Part shown: in pieces, positions 35,628 to 46,297 of the stretch | Position numbering within the stretch: position 1 is the stretch's first letter | Layout of the letters: each line of letters starts with the position of its first letter | Assembly (NCBI GenBank): GCA_008694505.1 | Contig: VZDJ01000116.1 | Span: 25,325,666 to 25,389,665 of the forward strand | Direction of reading: 5' to 3' | DNA from: Cyanoderma ruficeps | Taxonomy: Eukaryota; Chordata; Aves; Passeriformes; Timaliidae | Length of the DNA: 64,000 nucleotides | The notes under the pieces: model-generated | What the model was told of the DNA's origin: nothing | What the model saw: only the letters and a program-made list of their open reading frames with translations | The model's database searches: none | Translations under genes and position numbers: made by a program

Positions 35628-36107
35628 AGCTCTCCCTGAGCTCTAAACACGGGATAATCAATATTCCTCCTTTAGCTCAATGAACTTGTGTTTGGTGCAT
35701 GTTTACAAGGCACAGTGGAGGTGAAAGCTCTTATGGAGGTGATGAGTTTCCTGATTAATTGCCACAATTAATTGCAGGGCTCAGTGGTGTTCCTGGCTCC
35801 TTTTAGGAACACGGGGTGGCTGCTGCTGTAACAATGAGGGTGATGAACCATGTCAGAGCCAATTACTGCCTGCCAAGTGCTGGGAAAAGGCAAGTGGGAA
35901 CTGCTAATCCATCACATCATTGCTATTGGTCTAGTTTATTTGTCAAGCAAGAGATTCTAGAATTGACCTAGCAGATAGTTCAGTCTTCTAACAGGTTTAA
36001 TTACTGTAATTTTACTTGTGTTAGGCAGAGTTACACCAACTGGTCTCCAAGTGTTGTTATTCTTTGTAGAAAACTCTTGCCCGGCCCCTCTATTTGCCCT
36101 TTATCAG

Positions 36108-36150
36108 AAAAAAAAAAAAAAAGGAANAAAAAAAAGGAAAAAAAAAAAAG
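36108..36150. repeat. A-rich tract with an ambiguous base
   Basis: Long A runs broken by GG pairs, with an N at 36127. Probably a collapsed or poorly resolved homopolymer. Confidence 0.85.
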
Positions 36151-36908
36151 AATAATTTGATAATTGTTTCCCTCATCACACTTATCTATTTCATTGGAGG
36201 GAATATTCAGCATAAAAGTCTGTAGGGTTGATTTGGCAGGAGCCTAAGAGCGGTTGCAGTGGTAAGGTTAATGCACAGCATTTGCTGCTCCACTTTGTGC
36301 TTCCAAACACGTGCACAGCACCCACAGATGAACCAACTTACTTTGCAAAGTGAAGCTTTACAAGAGCAGATATGGAAACTACTTCATGCAATTAATTTTG
36401 AGGTGAATTAACGAATGGCACGACTGAGCCATGTTTGAGCTGCAGGGTACTCATTAACATAAAGGCAGGCTGAGTTAATTAAGTGTCCATTTTAAATGTT
36501 AAAACTGTGTTTTCCTTTTTCTCTTGCAATGCAAAGAACGTCCCAGTTCAGTAGGTGAAGAAAGGTGATCCTCAGCTGAGCAGATAGAAAGGACAAGTCA
36601 GGGTACGCCACTAAAAAACCTTGTTTTTAATTAGGTTGGCACTGAAGCAGCATGTGCTTACCTGAGAGGAGGTCTGCACCAAGTGACATTGCTCTTTATT
36701 TTCCCTGCAAAATCAGCATTCAGTGATTTTTCTTTTTAAATCAGCATTTATTACAGTCAGATAAAAAGTGAAAAGACACCACTTAGCAACTTAAGAATTT
36801 CTAAATCATTTTAGAGCTACCTTTTACTGTGAAGCACCTTCTTAAAAAATGTAATTACATTGAGGGATTGTTCTCCATCTTGAATGTGGGAGAAGATGAG
36901 GTCAAGAA
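36151..36908. other. gene-free stretch rich in homeodomain-like motifs
   Basis: No gene or transposon is seen. Between about 36385 and 36485 there are several TAAT-core motifs (aattaatt, gaattaacg, cattaacat, gttaattaag) in otherwise ordinary-complexity sequence. This resembles vertebrate conserved non-coding elements, but conservation cannot be judged here. Confidence 0.3.
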
Positions 36909-37014
36909 GATTTGACTCGATTATTTAATGATTTGATTGATTTGATTTGATTGATAATGATTTAATGATTTGATTTGATTTAAGGATTAATTGACTTGAC
37001 CTGATTATTTAATG
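36909..37014. repeat. imperfect GATTT/GATTTGATT minisatellite
   Basis: Repeated gatttgatt and gatttaatg units in tandem with variations. The motif attatttaatg stands near both ends. It is a local slippage-derived tandem repeat of about 105 bp. Confidence 0.8.
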
Positions 37015-38089
37015 TTTTACAAGCTGAGCAGATCCAGAAGCAAAATAAAAAATAGAAAAAATGTGGTACTGAACTTCACTCCTGGAGTGAATTTCACTTC
37101 AAATAGAAAGATACTGAAATTTTATTCAATAAAACCTCCCTTTAAGCATGTCAAAAAATAATATTTAGAAGAGTTTTGCTGAAGTTGTGCCCATTCCTGA
37201 ATTGGGTCCCTTGTCAGTGAAATATTGCTGAGAATATAAATATGTCACTGGTATATTTTAATCACTTCTTTCAAAATTAATGATTGTTGCTACCGCAGAT
37301 TTCTTGATTTGTTTGGGGTTTTGTAGTAATCATCTCCTTCTCCATTGGGCAGAAGCCATTTATTCAACTGAGCAATCCATGGGAGTGACACTAATGAATT
37401 GTCCTGTAGAAAAGAAGTGGAAATATTTAATTTTCCTTATTTTTTACAGTCAGGGTTTCTTTTGGTTTTGGCAATCATTTTATTCGAAATGTTGAGTGAG
37501 CTCAGTGCCAAACTAGAGCAGAGACTGAGGGAGGTGGGACCTGGATACAGAGAAAAAGGATGGACAGGACATGGCCACAGAGAAATAGGGTGGGCTGGAC
37601 CAAAACCTTGCAGGACAGTATGGAAAAAGGGATGAAAGAGGTTTTATAACATTGTGATAATAAAATTGTGATAATTTAAAACATTGTAATAATGATATCT
37701 GACAATTTCAACCAGAAGGGTGCTTTATTTTAACTAGGGATTGACTGAACCTGGTTTTGGCACTGGAAAATTTGATTGTTATTGTTTTTCAAAATCTGTT
37801 AATTGTAATAAATACGAGTCCAATTTCCTTGAAGATTTTTAGAAACAGGTTGTAGTTTTTTCTTCATCTAACAGAGCATTGAGCACGACTGAATATTTTT
37901 GCTTGTTTCCCAATTCCTCATACCGCCTTCTAATTCTTGAATTTCCGACTACTTTGTTAAGTTTAATGCACATTATTTATTTTTAGAAGTGGTTTGAAGC
38001 CGCTTGTAGGGTTGGTTATGATGTTATATATATTTTCTAGGTTAGCTCGTGATTTCTCCCGTGATGAAAGGCACAGGTTGGCCTCTTTC
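37015..38089. other. gene-free stretch with a small minisatellite
   Basis: No gene recognised. The 78-codon open frame at 37399-37635 owes its repetitive C-terminal part to the minisatellite at 37519-37607. Confidence 0.5.
37519..37607. repeat. three-unit, about 30-bp minisatellite
   Basis: Three diverged head-to-tail units, each beginning CAGAGA and continuing as a purine-rich stretch ending in TGGGAC, TGGACAGGAC or TGGGCTGGAC. Units 2 and 3 (37548-37577, 37578-37607) are most alike. Confidence 0.65.
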
Positions 38090-38095
38090 AAGATT
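38090..38095. repeat. target-site duplication, left copy
   Basis: AAGATT directly precedes the TG that starts the LTR at 38096. The same hexamer directly follows its terminal CA at 38864-38869. Confidence 0.75.
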
Positions 38096-38359
38096 TGAAA
38101 GGGACCTTGTCAGCTGGTCCTTATCAGCAGCTTCTTGCTGTCCCTGCAGCACTGCCCTTGGGATGCTGCTGGGAGACAGAAAAATTCCCTTTTCTCGCAG
38201 TTATATCCTGATATAATTGTGTTTAGTTTTTCTCCCGGTAGCTTCAGTCGGTCTCAGCTGCCTTGGTTGTTCCTGGATAGGGGTGCACCTACGTACCCCC
38301 CTGCCCAAGCAACTCCGGCAAAGCTCCCGGGCACAGGCAACACTTAGCAAGCTTAGTTA

Positions 38360-38416
38360 CAGTGATATTCAGCTCTTAGCAGTGATCAGCTCTTTTGCAG
38401 TGATTCTCAGCTCATG
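38360..38416. repeat. triplicated 18-20-bp motif inside the LTR
   Basis: Three head-to-tail copies of a CAGTGAT-x-TCAGCTC motif: 38360-38378, 38379-38396 and 38397-38416, differing by small gaps and end changes. The sequence lies in the region downstream of the LTR polyA signal. Confidence 0.75.
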
Positions 38417-38488
38417 AGCTTAGTAAGGTGCCTTAGCAGACACAGGGAGAGAGAGGAGAAGCGCTGTACGAGGTTCCACAGATGAATC

Positions 38489-38494
38489 TTTATT
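38489..38494 (-). terminator. LTR polyadenylation signal
   Basis: TTTATT on the + strand, i.e. AATAAA on the minus strand, placed just downstream of the LTR TATA box in the minus reading direction. Confidence 0.6.
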
Positions 38495-38554
38495 AGCTTC
38501 CTCCGCGAAGGGTTTCAGGGACAGCACCTCTACTGAGCTGGGGGAAAAGTGGGG

Positions 38555-38562
38555 TTTTTATA
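38555..38562 (-). promoter_or_regulatory. LTR TATA box
   Basis: TTTTTATA on the + strand reads TATAAAAA on the minus strand, embedded in a GC-rich context (ggtaccc-TATAAAAA-cccc). It fits the core promoter of the LTR and would direct transcription leftward if active. Confidence 0.6.
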
Positions 38563-38869
38563 GGGTACCGAGGTTTTGAGAAGTGGTCCAGTAGTACGAG
38601 TCGGGGTAGAAAGTGACCTATTGTCTTACAGGGAGATAAGAGAGGGTCCGAGCGCGGGAGAAGGGTTATTTTGGCCTAGTCACCATGATTAGGCATTTCT
38701 GCCCTTAGGCGACTGACCGCCAGGGAGGCCTACCAGGCCTCACGGCTGCAACAATTGTGCATTTTGTAAAGGCGCTTCCAAACCGGAAGATTTTGACATT
38801 CATTTCAGTCTTCCCGCTTTCCCTTCAAATATGCGCTCCTCAGAAGAAGTCAGAATGCCCCCAAAGATT

Positions 38870-41098
38870 AACAGCACGTTATTCAGCTGAAGGAATGTGA
38901 TCAATGGGGATACAGGAAGCCACAGTGGGAACGTGTGGGTGAAAAACCACTTCATTGATTTGAAATAATGAGATTTTGGGACCTTCAGTGCTTGTGTCGT
39001 GCCACTCGTTTTCAGCAGAGAATGCAGCCCTTGCCCAGACCAGTAAATTTAAACCTGGTTTAAAAGTGAGTAGGTTTTGTTACACTTTCGGCCCAGTGTG
39101 AAATGGGGGAATGGGTCCCAGCAGAAATCTGCAGTCTAGAGGAGCAGCACTGCTGTAATGAGATGAATCTCCTGGCTTTATTTTAGGTTTCATGGCATTA
39201 TTTTCTGACTTGATGGCTCGTATTCTATTTATTATCTACCTGCATGTGAGATAATGTGCTTAATCTCTTCTGAATTCCTACATTAAACCTCACTGGCTTT
39301 ATCACTTAAATTCATGTTTGTTTGCTAGGGCAAGAGAATTGGTATTAACTATATAAATGGGTTTCTAGATTAGTGTTTTTGTTCTTTCCTAGTAAAAAAG
39401 GGTGAAATGGTATTTTTAGATCTCATTTGGCCTTCAGGGTTTTCTCTTTTTTCTTAGTGATCTTTATTACTTCAGCAGAACTGCAGCAGAGCCTCAATTT
39501 TGTTTTCAGTAGCATAGTCCTATTCACTGAACACCTATTTTGGGTGAAATTGCATTAGCATTATTTCTTTGAGAGCTAGAAAAGTAATAATTGCCCTTTA
39601 AGTTTTAATCAGGCTTTTCAATATGGCACAAATTACTAAATTAATTGACTTTTTTTTTTAAGATGCTGGAAAAGTCAATGAGAGTGACAATTGCCGAGTG
39701 AGGTTGTTTTACAAAGCCTTCCAACAAAGTTTCCGTGATAGATTTTTTTATTTCACTTTATTTTTTTATGAGCATATTGCATTATTTTTGGGTTCTCTTG
39801 CAGTCCTCATGGAGCAGAGAGGCAGTTTTTGGTCATGGCAGCTGTGTGGTGATGGGGATAGCACAGAGAGTAGGAGGGATGAAGATGTAGCAGCAATTAA
39901 TAGTTCCTAAATAGCTCAAGGAGGATGAAGCACAGCTGGCTTGGGGACAAGCTGGGTCCTCTTTTCCACTTCACCCTTTACTTCCAAGTCACCTCATCTA
40001 AAATACTGCAATATTGTTTCCTGCAAGTCTAGATCTTGACAGAAGAAAAGGCAGAGTGGGAATAGGAGAAAGATATATATATATATATCTTTAAACTGAA
40101 ATATTCAAAATTAATTTATGTAAGCCTTCTTAAATCTACTTTCTGTGTATCTTCTACAGTCCTACCTGCATGCCTAGTTGATGAGGAAAGATCAATGTTG
40201 TCTTATGCTGTGCCTTTAGAGGGAGGAAGTCATCCAGGAAGTTTTTCTTGTGTCTGTGAGTCAGGGAAATTTGACCTTCAAAGATGATCAAGGAAAATAT
40301 TATTGTAACACAGAACTGGGTTAATTTCCTATGTAAAAAGCACTGGCAAATAATTTTTTATTAGGGAAGAAGGCAGTGATTTCAGTTCACTTTCCCTTCT
40401 GCTTCTTATTAATCAGCTGCATGTCAAAGGATAATAATTAAGACAACATACAGAGAATATTGATTTCTGTCAGGTTGTTGTAACTTGCATAAAAATGGGA
40501 GATTTGGCAGATGCTAAATACCTCTCGATTTTTTTTTTTCTTTGAGAAATCACTCTGGGCACATTTGGAAATACCACTGCTTCTCATTACTGCAGAAAGG
40601 CCAAGAGACGATTATCCAGTCCATTAGAAAAATGCTACAATTCTTCCCTAACAGCAGCACCAAAGTGAGTGAAAATGCACAAAATAATTTAGTTTCAGTG
40701 AGTGGCCACCTGCACGTCTGACAAGAAAGTGTCACAATTGCAGGGAAGCACCGCAGCCCTGTGAGACCTCTCCTGGCACCCAGCAGGAAAGAAAGAGATG
40801 CTGAAAAACAGAGATTGAGGGAGGCCTGTAGGTCTGTAAAATAGAGCAATTATTGATAGTGGTCTGCCACAAATAAGGCAAATAAAAGCTGATGTTTACA
40901 GTCATGCCTGAATAACACCCATTTTATAGAATTGCTGTTGTGTTCCTTACAGATGTGCTGTGCAGTGGGGTTCTTGTTGGGGTTGTGATTGAACTGCAGG
41001 TTGCAGCTCCTCTATTTTCCTACCTTACACTTATATGTGATTTTAGGATATTGCAGTGCCACTCTGCCGAATAAGAAATCCCACGGACCACGAAATAT
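38870..41098. other. gene-free stretch
   Basis: No recognised gene or transposon. A perfect (AT)8 run at 40073-40088 lies inside a longer self-complementary stretch, 40069-40092. Open frames are up to 99 codons and unrecognised. Confidence 0.5.
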
Positions 41099-41190
41099 AA
41101 TCAAATTTTATTTTGTTAAAATTAAATTTATTTTATTAGAATAAAATATTTTATTTTATTTAATTTTTTTAAAAAATTAAATTTGATATT
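41099..41190. repeat. A/T-only low-complexity region with inverted ends
   Basis: Nearly pure A/T, with repeated tttatttta and aaaattaaat words. The outer arms atcaaattt and aaatttgat are perfect reverse complements, so the block could fold back. Confidence 0.8.
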
Positions 41191-41300
41191 ACACATCACA
41201 ACCTGCACTCATAGAATATCTAGAAGAATCTGATTAGAAAGTTTTGAATTGGCAGCTTGGAAAAACTACAGCTCCAGTCTTAATAGCTTGTATTTAAAGT

Positions 41301-41350
41301 CTTGGGCTCTATGATCTCAAGGGTCTTTCCCAACCAAAATGATGCTATGA
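41301..41350 (+). mobile_element. CR1 LINE 3'-terminal fragment
   Basis: ctctatgatctcaagggtct, then ttcccaaccaaaatgatgct, then atga: the sense-strand extreme 3' end of CR1 (gatgatctcaaaggtc…ccaacc…atgattctatga). Only about 50 bp remain. Confidence 0.65.
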
Positions 41351-42462
41351 GTTCAATATTACCTGTTAAGATGAGCATGTTTTTAATGCTCTGTTCCTAA
41401 ATTAAATTTCCTTTTTCCTTGCTGCTTTAACAGTTAATAAATCCCAGCCAAAAAAACCACATGCTTCAGTAAAGTTGTATTGTGCATTTGAATTCCATAA
41501 GGACTGGTATAGTTTTAAATATGTATAGATGTGTAGAAATATGTTTTATAGACTTATCTATTATTGATGTGTTGAATGTCTGAAGATATATCTATTGACA
41601 GTGCACTGGTAATAAATGATTGGCTAATGCCTTGTTTGGCCCTTGGTACAAAATTCAAAGGAATGAAAAGGTTTTGTAAAGTGTTACCCACCTAGAGAGA
41701 CCTTTCAATAGAACCTGACCCAGCATTGTGGAAAAACATCACCTCACTTTATATGAGGTCTGGAAAAATGTTCCGGTGCTCACACAGAAACAAACTGCCT
41801 GGATTTGTTCTTGCCTGGAGGACAAGAAGTTAATTAGATTGGGACAACTGGGAATTCCTGCAGCCCTCTCCCTGTGTGCCTCTAGATGTGACAAAAATGT
41901 CGAGGGCTTTTAGCTTTGCATCAGGAGCACTTTGCTGCAAGATCTTTCGTCCAGAGGTATAAAAATGACAACTGCACAGAGCAGGTATTTTGCTTCCGAG
42001 CCTCTGATCCCAGTGACGTTCTGTGCCTGCATCTCTGCATGTTGGTCAAGCCCTGATAATTTGGCAGAGCAATGTTATAAAATCCTGCTCAGTCTGTGAA
42101 GCTGGAGCTGGCACTGGGAGCCGGCTCCTTTGTGGTGCTCGGAGAAGTTGCTTATTAACAAAGAGACTGATTTAAACTGCTCTGACATTTTAAATTATCA
42201 CTTTTAAATCCTCATTGATCTGCATGCTTGTGGTTTTTATTGAGAGACAGGAGCAGAATAACCTCTCTGATGTTAACAGTGTTTCTACGTCATCCCTAGA
42301 AATTCTGAGCTGTGATTTTGCTATTTTACTAATTTTCGTTGTCACGGCCACGTTGTTAAACACAACACAGTACAGGGAATTTGAATAAGGTAATAATTTT
42401 TCCTTAAAACTCAGTGACATAATGTAAAAGATGGGAAATCTTTTCACACCATATTTTTCAGC

Positions 42463-42479
42463 AAAAAAAAAAAAAAAAA
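42463..42479. repeat. A17 homopolymer
   Basis: A pure run of 17 A. No processed-gene sequence is recognised on its left, so a retrocopy tail is not supported. Confidence 0.85.
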
Positions 42480-43988
42480 GTTGGAACGAGCTAGTTGATT
42501 CTCCCTATAAAGAAGGAGAAATATAAAAATATAATGACTGCATGTTGTGCCTGGGAAATTTGGCAACTATAAGGTGGTGGTGGTGTTCTGGCCAGACCAG
42601 AGGGATCTTTGAAAGCAGAAAAGCCACATGAATCTAATAGGAAATTTCAGGTCCCTGTGTCCTATACTTTGGTCATTGGTTAGAATGGTTAATGCATGTC
42701 ATTATTAAAAGAAGCTATGGTACAAATTCCATGTGCCTCCCAGCCATCAAGTCCTGCCTTGGATTTGTTTTTTTTCCTCACAGAAATTGCTGGCTGAGAT
42801 TTCAATGTGAAGGCACTTAGACACCATGGCAAAATTATTCTTGATTTCTGGTGGTGTAAGTGACCCAAATGTTCCACCCTGCAGCAGAGCCATTAGTTTT
42901 TGTAGCTGTCAGTAGAGAACACAACCAGAAATCGAGCTTTGAACATATTTGATTGAATCACACATGCTAAAAAGAGAAATGTGTGGGTTCAGCTCCGTTA
43001 TGTTCCAAAACATAACCATGTGTTGCAGCTACTGACTAATTCGAGGGCACAATATTGTTTATGCACTGGATTTGGCATTTTTACACTTCCACCATATTGG
43101 ACTGAATTGATTATATAAGAATCATAAAAAGAAATTCCATATACTTTGAGGGCAATGATATTAATAGCAAATATTTACTTCATTCCGTGTGATTTTGAAA
43201 TTGTAATTCTGCTGCGCGCATGGTGTTGACACGAAAACAAGGTAATATAGATAATTGTGTGTTTGTTGCCATATATCCCCAATCTGCTGCTCATAAGGGA
43301 CCATTTGACTTAAATATAATACTTTCAACTGAACACAAGTATTTTGAAAAAAAAAAATAAATTTGGCTACCAGAATTGTATTGTATTTTAAATCTGTTAC
43401 AACTCTTGTCACATAATAAAGATGAGCAAATTAGAGCATTTGTTTTATTTTGGTGGAAAACCCAGAAAGGCTGTTGGAAATTCTTGAGTCAATCATGCAG
43501 GCTATGTGCTCATTCCCTTGTGATTTTTTAAAAAATGCATTCAACAGTTGGTGTACCTGTTTTGTCTTTTCTCTGTCATTGTAGGCCGATATCAAACCCG
43601 GGCTTGTGACTTTTTTTCTGGAATGTAGCTGAAATTCAGATTATTAGCTATTGTGTTCAGACTGTTAGGTGCTGTAGTCACCCTGATCACTGAAGCTGAA
43701 TGCAGATAAACAGGTTGGGAATTCTGACCATATAGATTCAGTTTAATTTTCATAGATGTGAATTTTCAAATATGTGAACTTTCAAATGTGTGAATGTGGG
43801 TTTTTTGGCACGAATACACCTGTGATACTGCATTCCGTGACACCTAGAGTGGACAAACCCCAAACTCTGAATTCAGCCTCAGCAAGTATTTCAAAACTCA
43901 GCCCTTTTAAAGCCAGAACTCCTGACCTTGGAGCTGTCAGGTTTGTTTTGAACACCAGAGCACCACAGCAGGCAGACATGACTCAATC

Positions 43989-44690
43989 TCATCTCTTGGT
44001 CTGTGCATGCAGCAAGGAACAAAAACCCCCAGCTGCCAAGGAGCCCTGCAGGAGAGGAGCTGGCTCTGCCTCTGCTCTCAAGCAGAGGGGCTGGCTGCAC
44101 ACTGTGCTGAGCTGATCTCCTCTCTTTGAAGCAGCTTGAGCACAAGGTTGCCATAAAAGTGATAATTTATATGAAAGAGAGGTGACCTTTGCCTCCTTGG
44201 GCAGATGGAGGAAAGCAGAACGAGGGCTCTCAGCTGGTTTCCCCATGGAAAACATTTGTAGAAGGGCGAGTGTGAGACGTAGGCAGGGAGGCTTCGACCT
44301 TCTGGGACTGATACTGAGGCACTGTAGCTCTTTTATTTTGTAAAATATTGATTTCCAAGTACTTGGGAACTTCTGCATGGGAGTTGTGGTGAAGTGATCT
44401 TGTTCTGAGGAGCAAAAGCTCATCTTGGCTCGAGGGAGGAATCCCAAGGAAATGGAATTTCCCTGTCCTTGCCCATGAACAGGAGTGATCCAAGGTAGAA
44501 ACAGGGGCATAGCGCTAACGTGAGAATGCTGCCAAAAAAATAAAGATTTGTGGTGCTTTTCTGTGGCTGGTTTAGTAACAGGACATTTCTGCACTTCTCT
44601 CCTTGCTTTGCCTGCTGTTTTTCCGAAGAATGTGCAAGTCTGTGGTTGCCCATACAAACAACTCCACATTTCACACAAGTTCAGACCCAC
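43989..44690 (-). other. longest open frame in the window, 233 codons, unrecognised
   Basis: An uninterrupted minus-strand frame from an ATG at 44690 to a stop at 43989. The product would be basic and rich in Ser, Leu, Pro, Cys and Lys, with no clear signal peptide, membrane span, repeat or catalytic motif. Two shorter minus-strand frames overlap it. The local sequence is somewhat G+C-richer than the window, which lowers stop frequency, yet 233 codons is still longer than expected by chance in 64 kb. No splice-flanked exon pattern or known family is evident. It may be a lineage-specific transcript, a decayed element or chance. Confidence 0.18.
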
Positions 44691-46266
44691 TTTCCTAGGC
44701 CAGTGGTGATGAATGTTTTAGGGACCATGGACAATCTCAGCAGCTGCTATTTCCAGTTCCCTTTGCATCCCTGCAGTCCTAACAACTAACTTCAGTCTCA
44801 GCTGATCTTCACAACTCTATAAGCAATTAACGGGTCTTTTAAATCCCTTTTCAACCTCTTTCAAAGCTCTGTAAAGCTCTTTCTCCACATTACACTGCTT
44901 AGCAGCACCTAAGCCTTTTCAGTGGTTAAAATGAAGGAACCACAATAATTATCTCTCGCTTTTCCTTGCTACTTCCAAGAGTGGGACAAAAAAGGGTGGG
45001 TTTTATGTGACTGAGTCTGTGAGCAAAATTATAAGGAAAAGGCTTTGCTACAAATAAACAAAGGATTGATTTTGTTACTGAAACCCCTCTGTGGAGGGGA
45101 GGTGTCAGGAGAGGGAACCTGGAGGATTCTCTCTGTATAAGGCCAGACAGCCCTCTCCACTTCTCTCAATAATTAGTCACTTTAGAACTTTCTCATTTTT
45201 GACCATATGGCACAGGAAAACAACTTGAATGATGAACAACCCGGGGCCAAACTCAATTCCACCGGGAGGTTCTGTTGTTTTTGTGCTGGCTTTGGCTTTT
45301 TGTGCAAAACTTCTCCTCGGTGACTAATGAGGTTCTTGCTGCTTCTGATGTCACTGCTCTTTTTTGTGGGTGTCAAAGCACCTCCTGCAAATGAAGTGCT
45401 TTTCTAATCATCGTTGCCATGTTATTTCTGTCTCTTCTGATTTTTTTCTTAATTTTTATGGCTTGGCATTAAGATAATTGGACTGTTGATAAGTGCCTGC
45501 TATTAAAAAAAAGGGACTGAAATGAATCCTGTCAGATACCTGCATATTATAGGCAAATAGCTCCTGCATTTATTACCAAGCTGGGCCTCCCTTTATTAGT
45601 TGGAGACTTGAGTCAACAAGAGGTGGCAGGAGCCACACTCCTTTAATCCTGAGGGTTTTTGCCTGAGATCTGCTGTAGCTGAAACTTCTTTTCAAATCTC
45701 TCCTTCCTTCAGCCGTGTGTGAGGACAGAACACACATCACGCTCAAGGTTCTGAAAATCCTTCTTGGTCGGGAGAGGTTGTTGCAGAAACTGTTGATTTT
45801 GGGGCTATCCAGGGATTATGATATATATTTGTGTCCTAGGGCTCTAGGGTGTGTTGCCTCACCCTTTGAGGCTGGGGCAGAGCTCATAATTCATTGCTTT
45901 GCCTTTTAATTGTGCTTTTAAGCATTTTTACATCTCCCAAATGCTTGGGGATTCTCAAACTGAGAAAAGATCTCTGTCACCAGAAAATTTGACTTTAATG
46001 CAATGAGCAGCAAGTCATTAGAAGCTAAAAGTCTGGGGAGGAGGAGATCAGGTGCTGATTCTTTGTGACTGGGATGGAGCCCGGGGGAGCTGGGCTGGTT
46101 CCAAAGTGAGGATGGAGAGGATCTGGGGCTGGCAGCAAAGCTGAGGAGTTGGAAGGTTCAGTGATGTAACACACTGTGGGTGGGAGAGAAGCTTGTTTCA
46201 ACTAAAGGAGTGGTTTACTTGTCATCACAACCTGGGGCAGGAACCACACACCTTCAAACGTGATTG

Positions 46267-46297
46267 TTTTTGTAAGATTTTTGTAAGATTTTTTGTA
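46267..46297. repeat. 11-bp tandem repeat, about 2.5 copies
   Basis: Two exact units of tttttgtaaga (46267-46277, 46278-46288), followed by a partial third. Confidence 0.85.

Larger units (their letters stand above)
38096..38863 (-). mobile_element. CpG-rich solo ERV LTR, probably the youngest insertion here
   Basis: A 768-bp element bounded by TGAAAGG and GCCCCCA on the + strand and flanked by a perfect 6-bp duplication AAGATT. Read on the minus strand it starts TGGGGGC and ends CCCTTTCA. A TATA box TATAAAAA lies at 38562-38555 and AATAAA at 38494-38489, about 66 bp apart as in a compact LTR promoter/R region. The remaining part (about 390 bp to the 3' end) is long for U5. It holds more than 20 CpG dinucleotides while the surroundings have almost none, so it has not yet lost its CpGs by methylation decay. 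Three related 18-20-bp motifs stand in the U5 part. A 6-bp duplication favours ERVK. No internal viral genes. Confidence 0.75.

Noticed and set aside
40069..40092. Self-complementary AT repeat as a hairpin or regulatory site
   Set aside because: Any (AT)n run is self-complementary; nothing more specific is present.
42400..42480. A17 run as a retrocopy or SINE polyA tail
   Set aside because: The sequence to its left does not resemble a known mRNA, tRNA- or 7SL-derived element, and no target-site duplication was seen.
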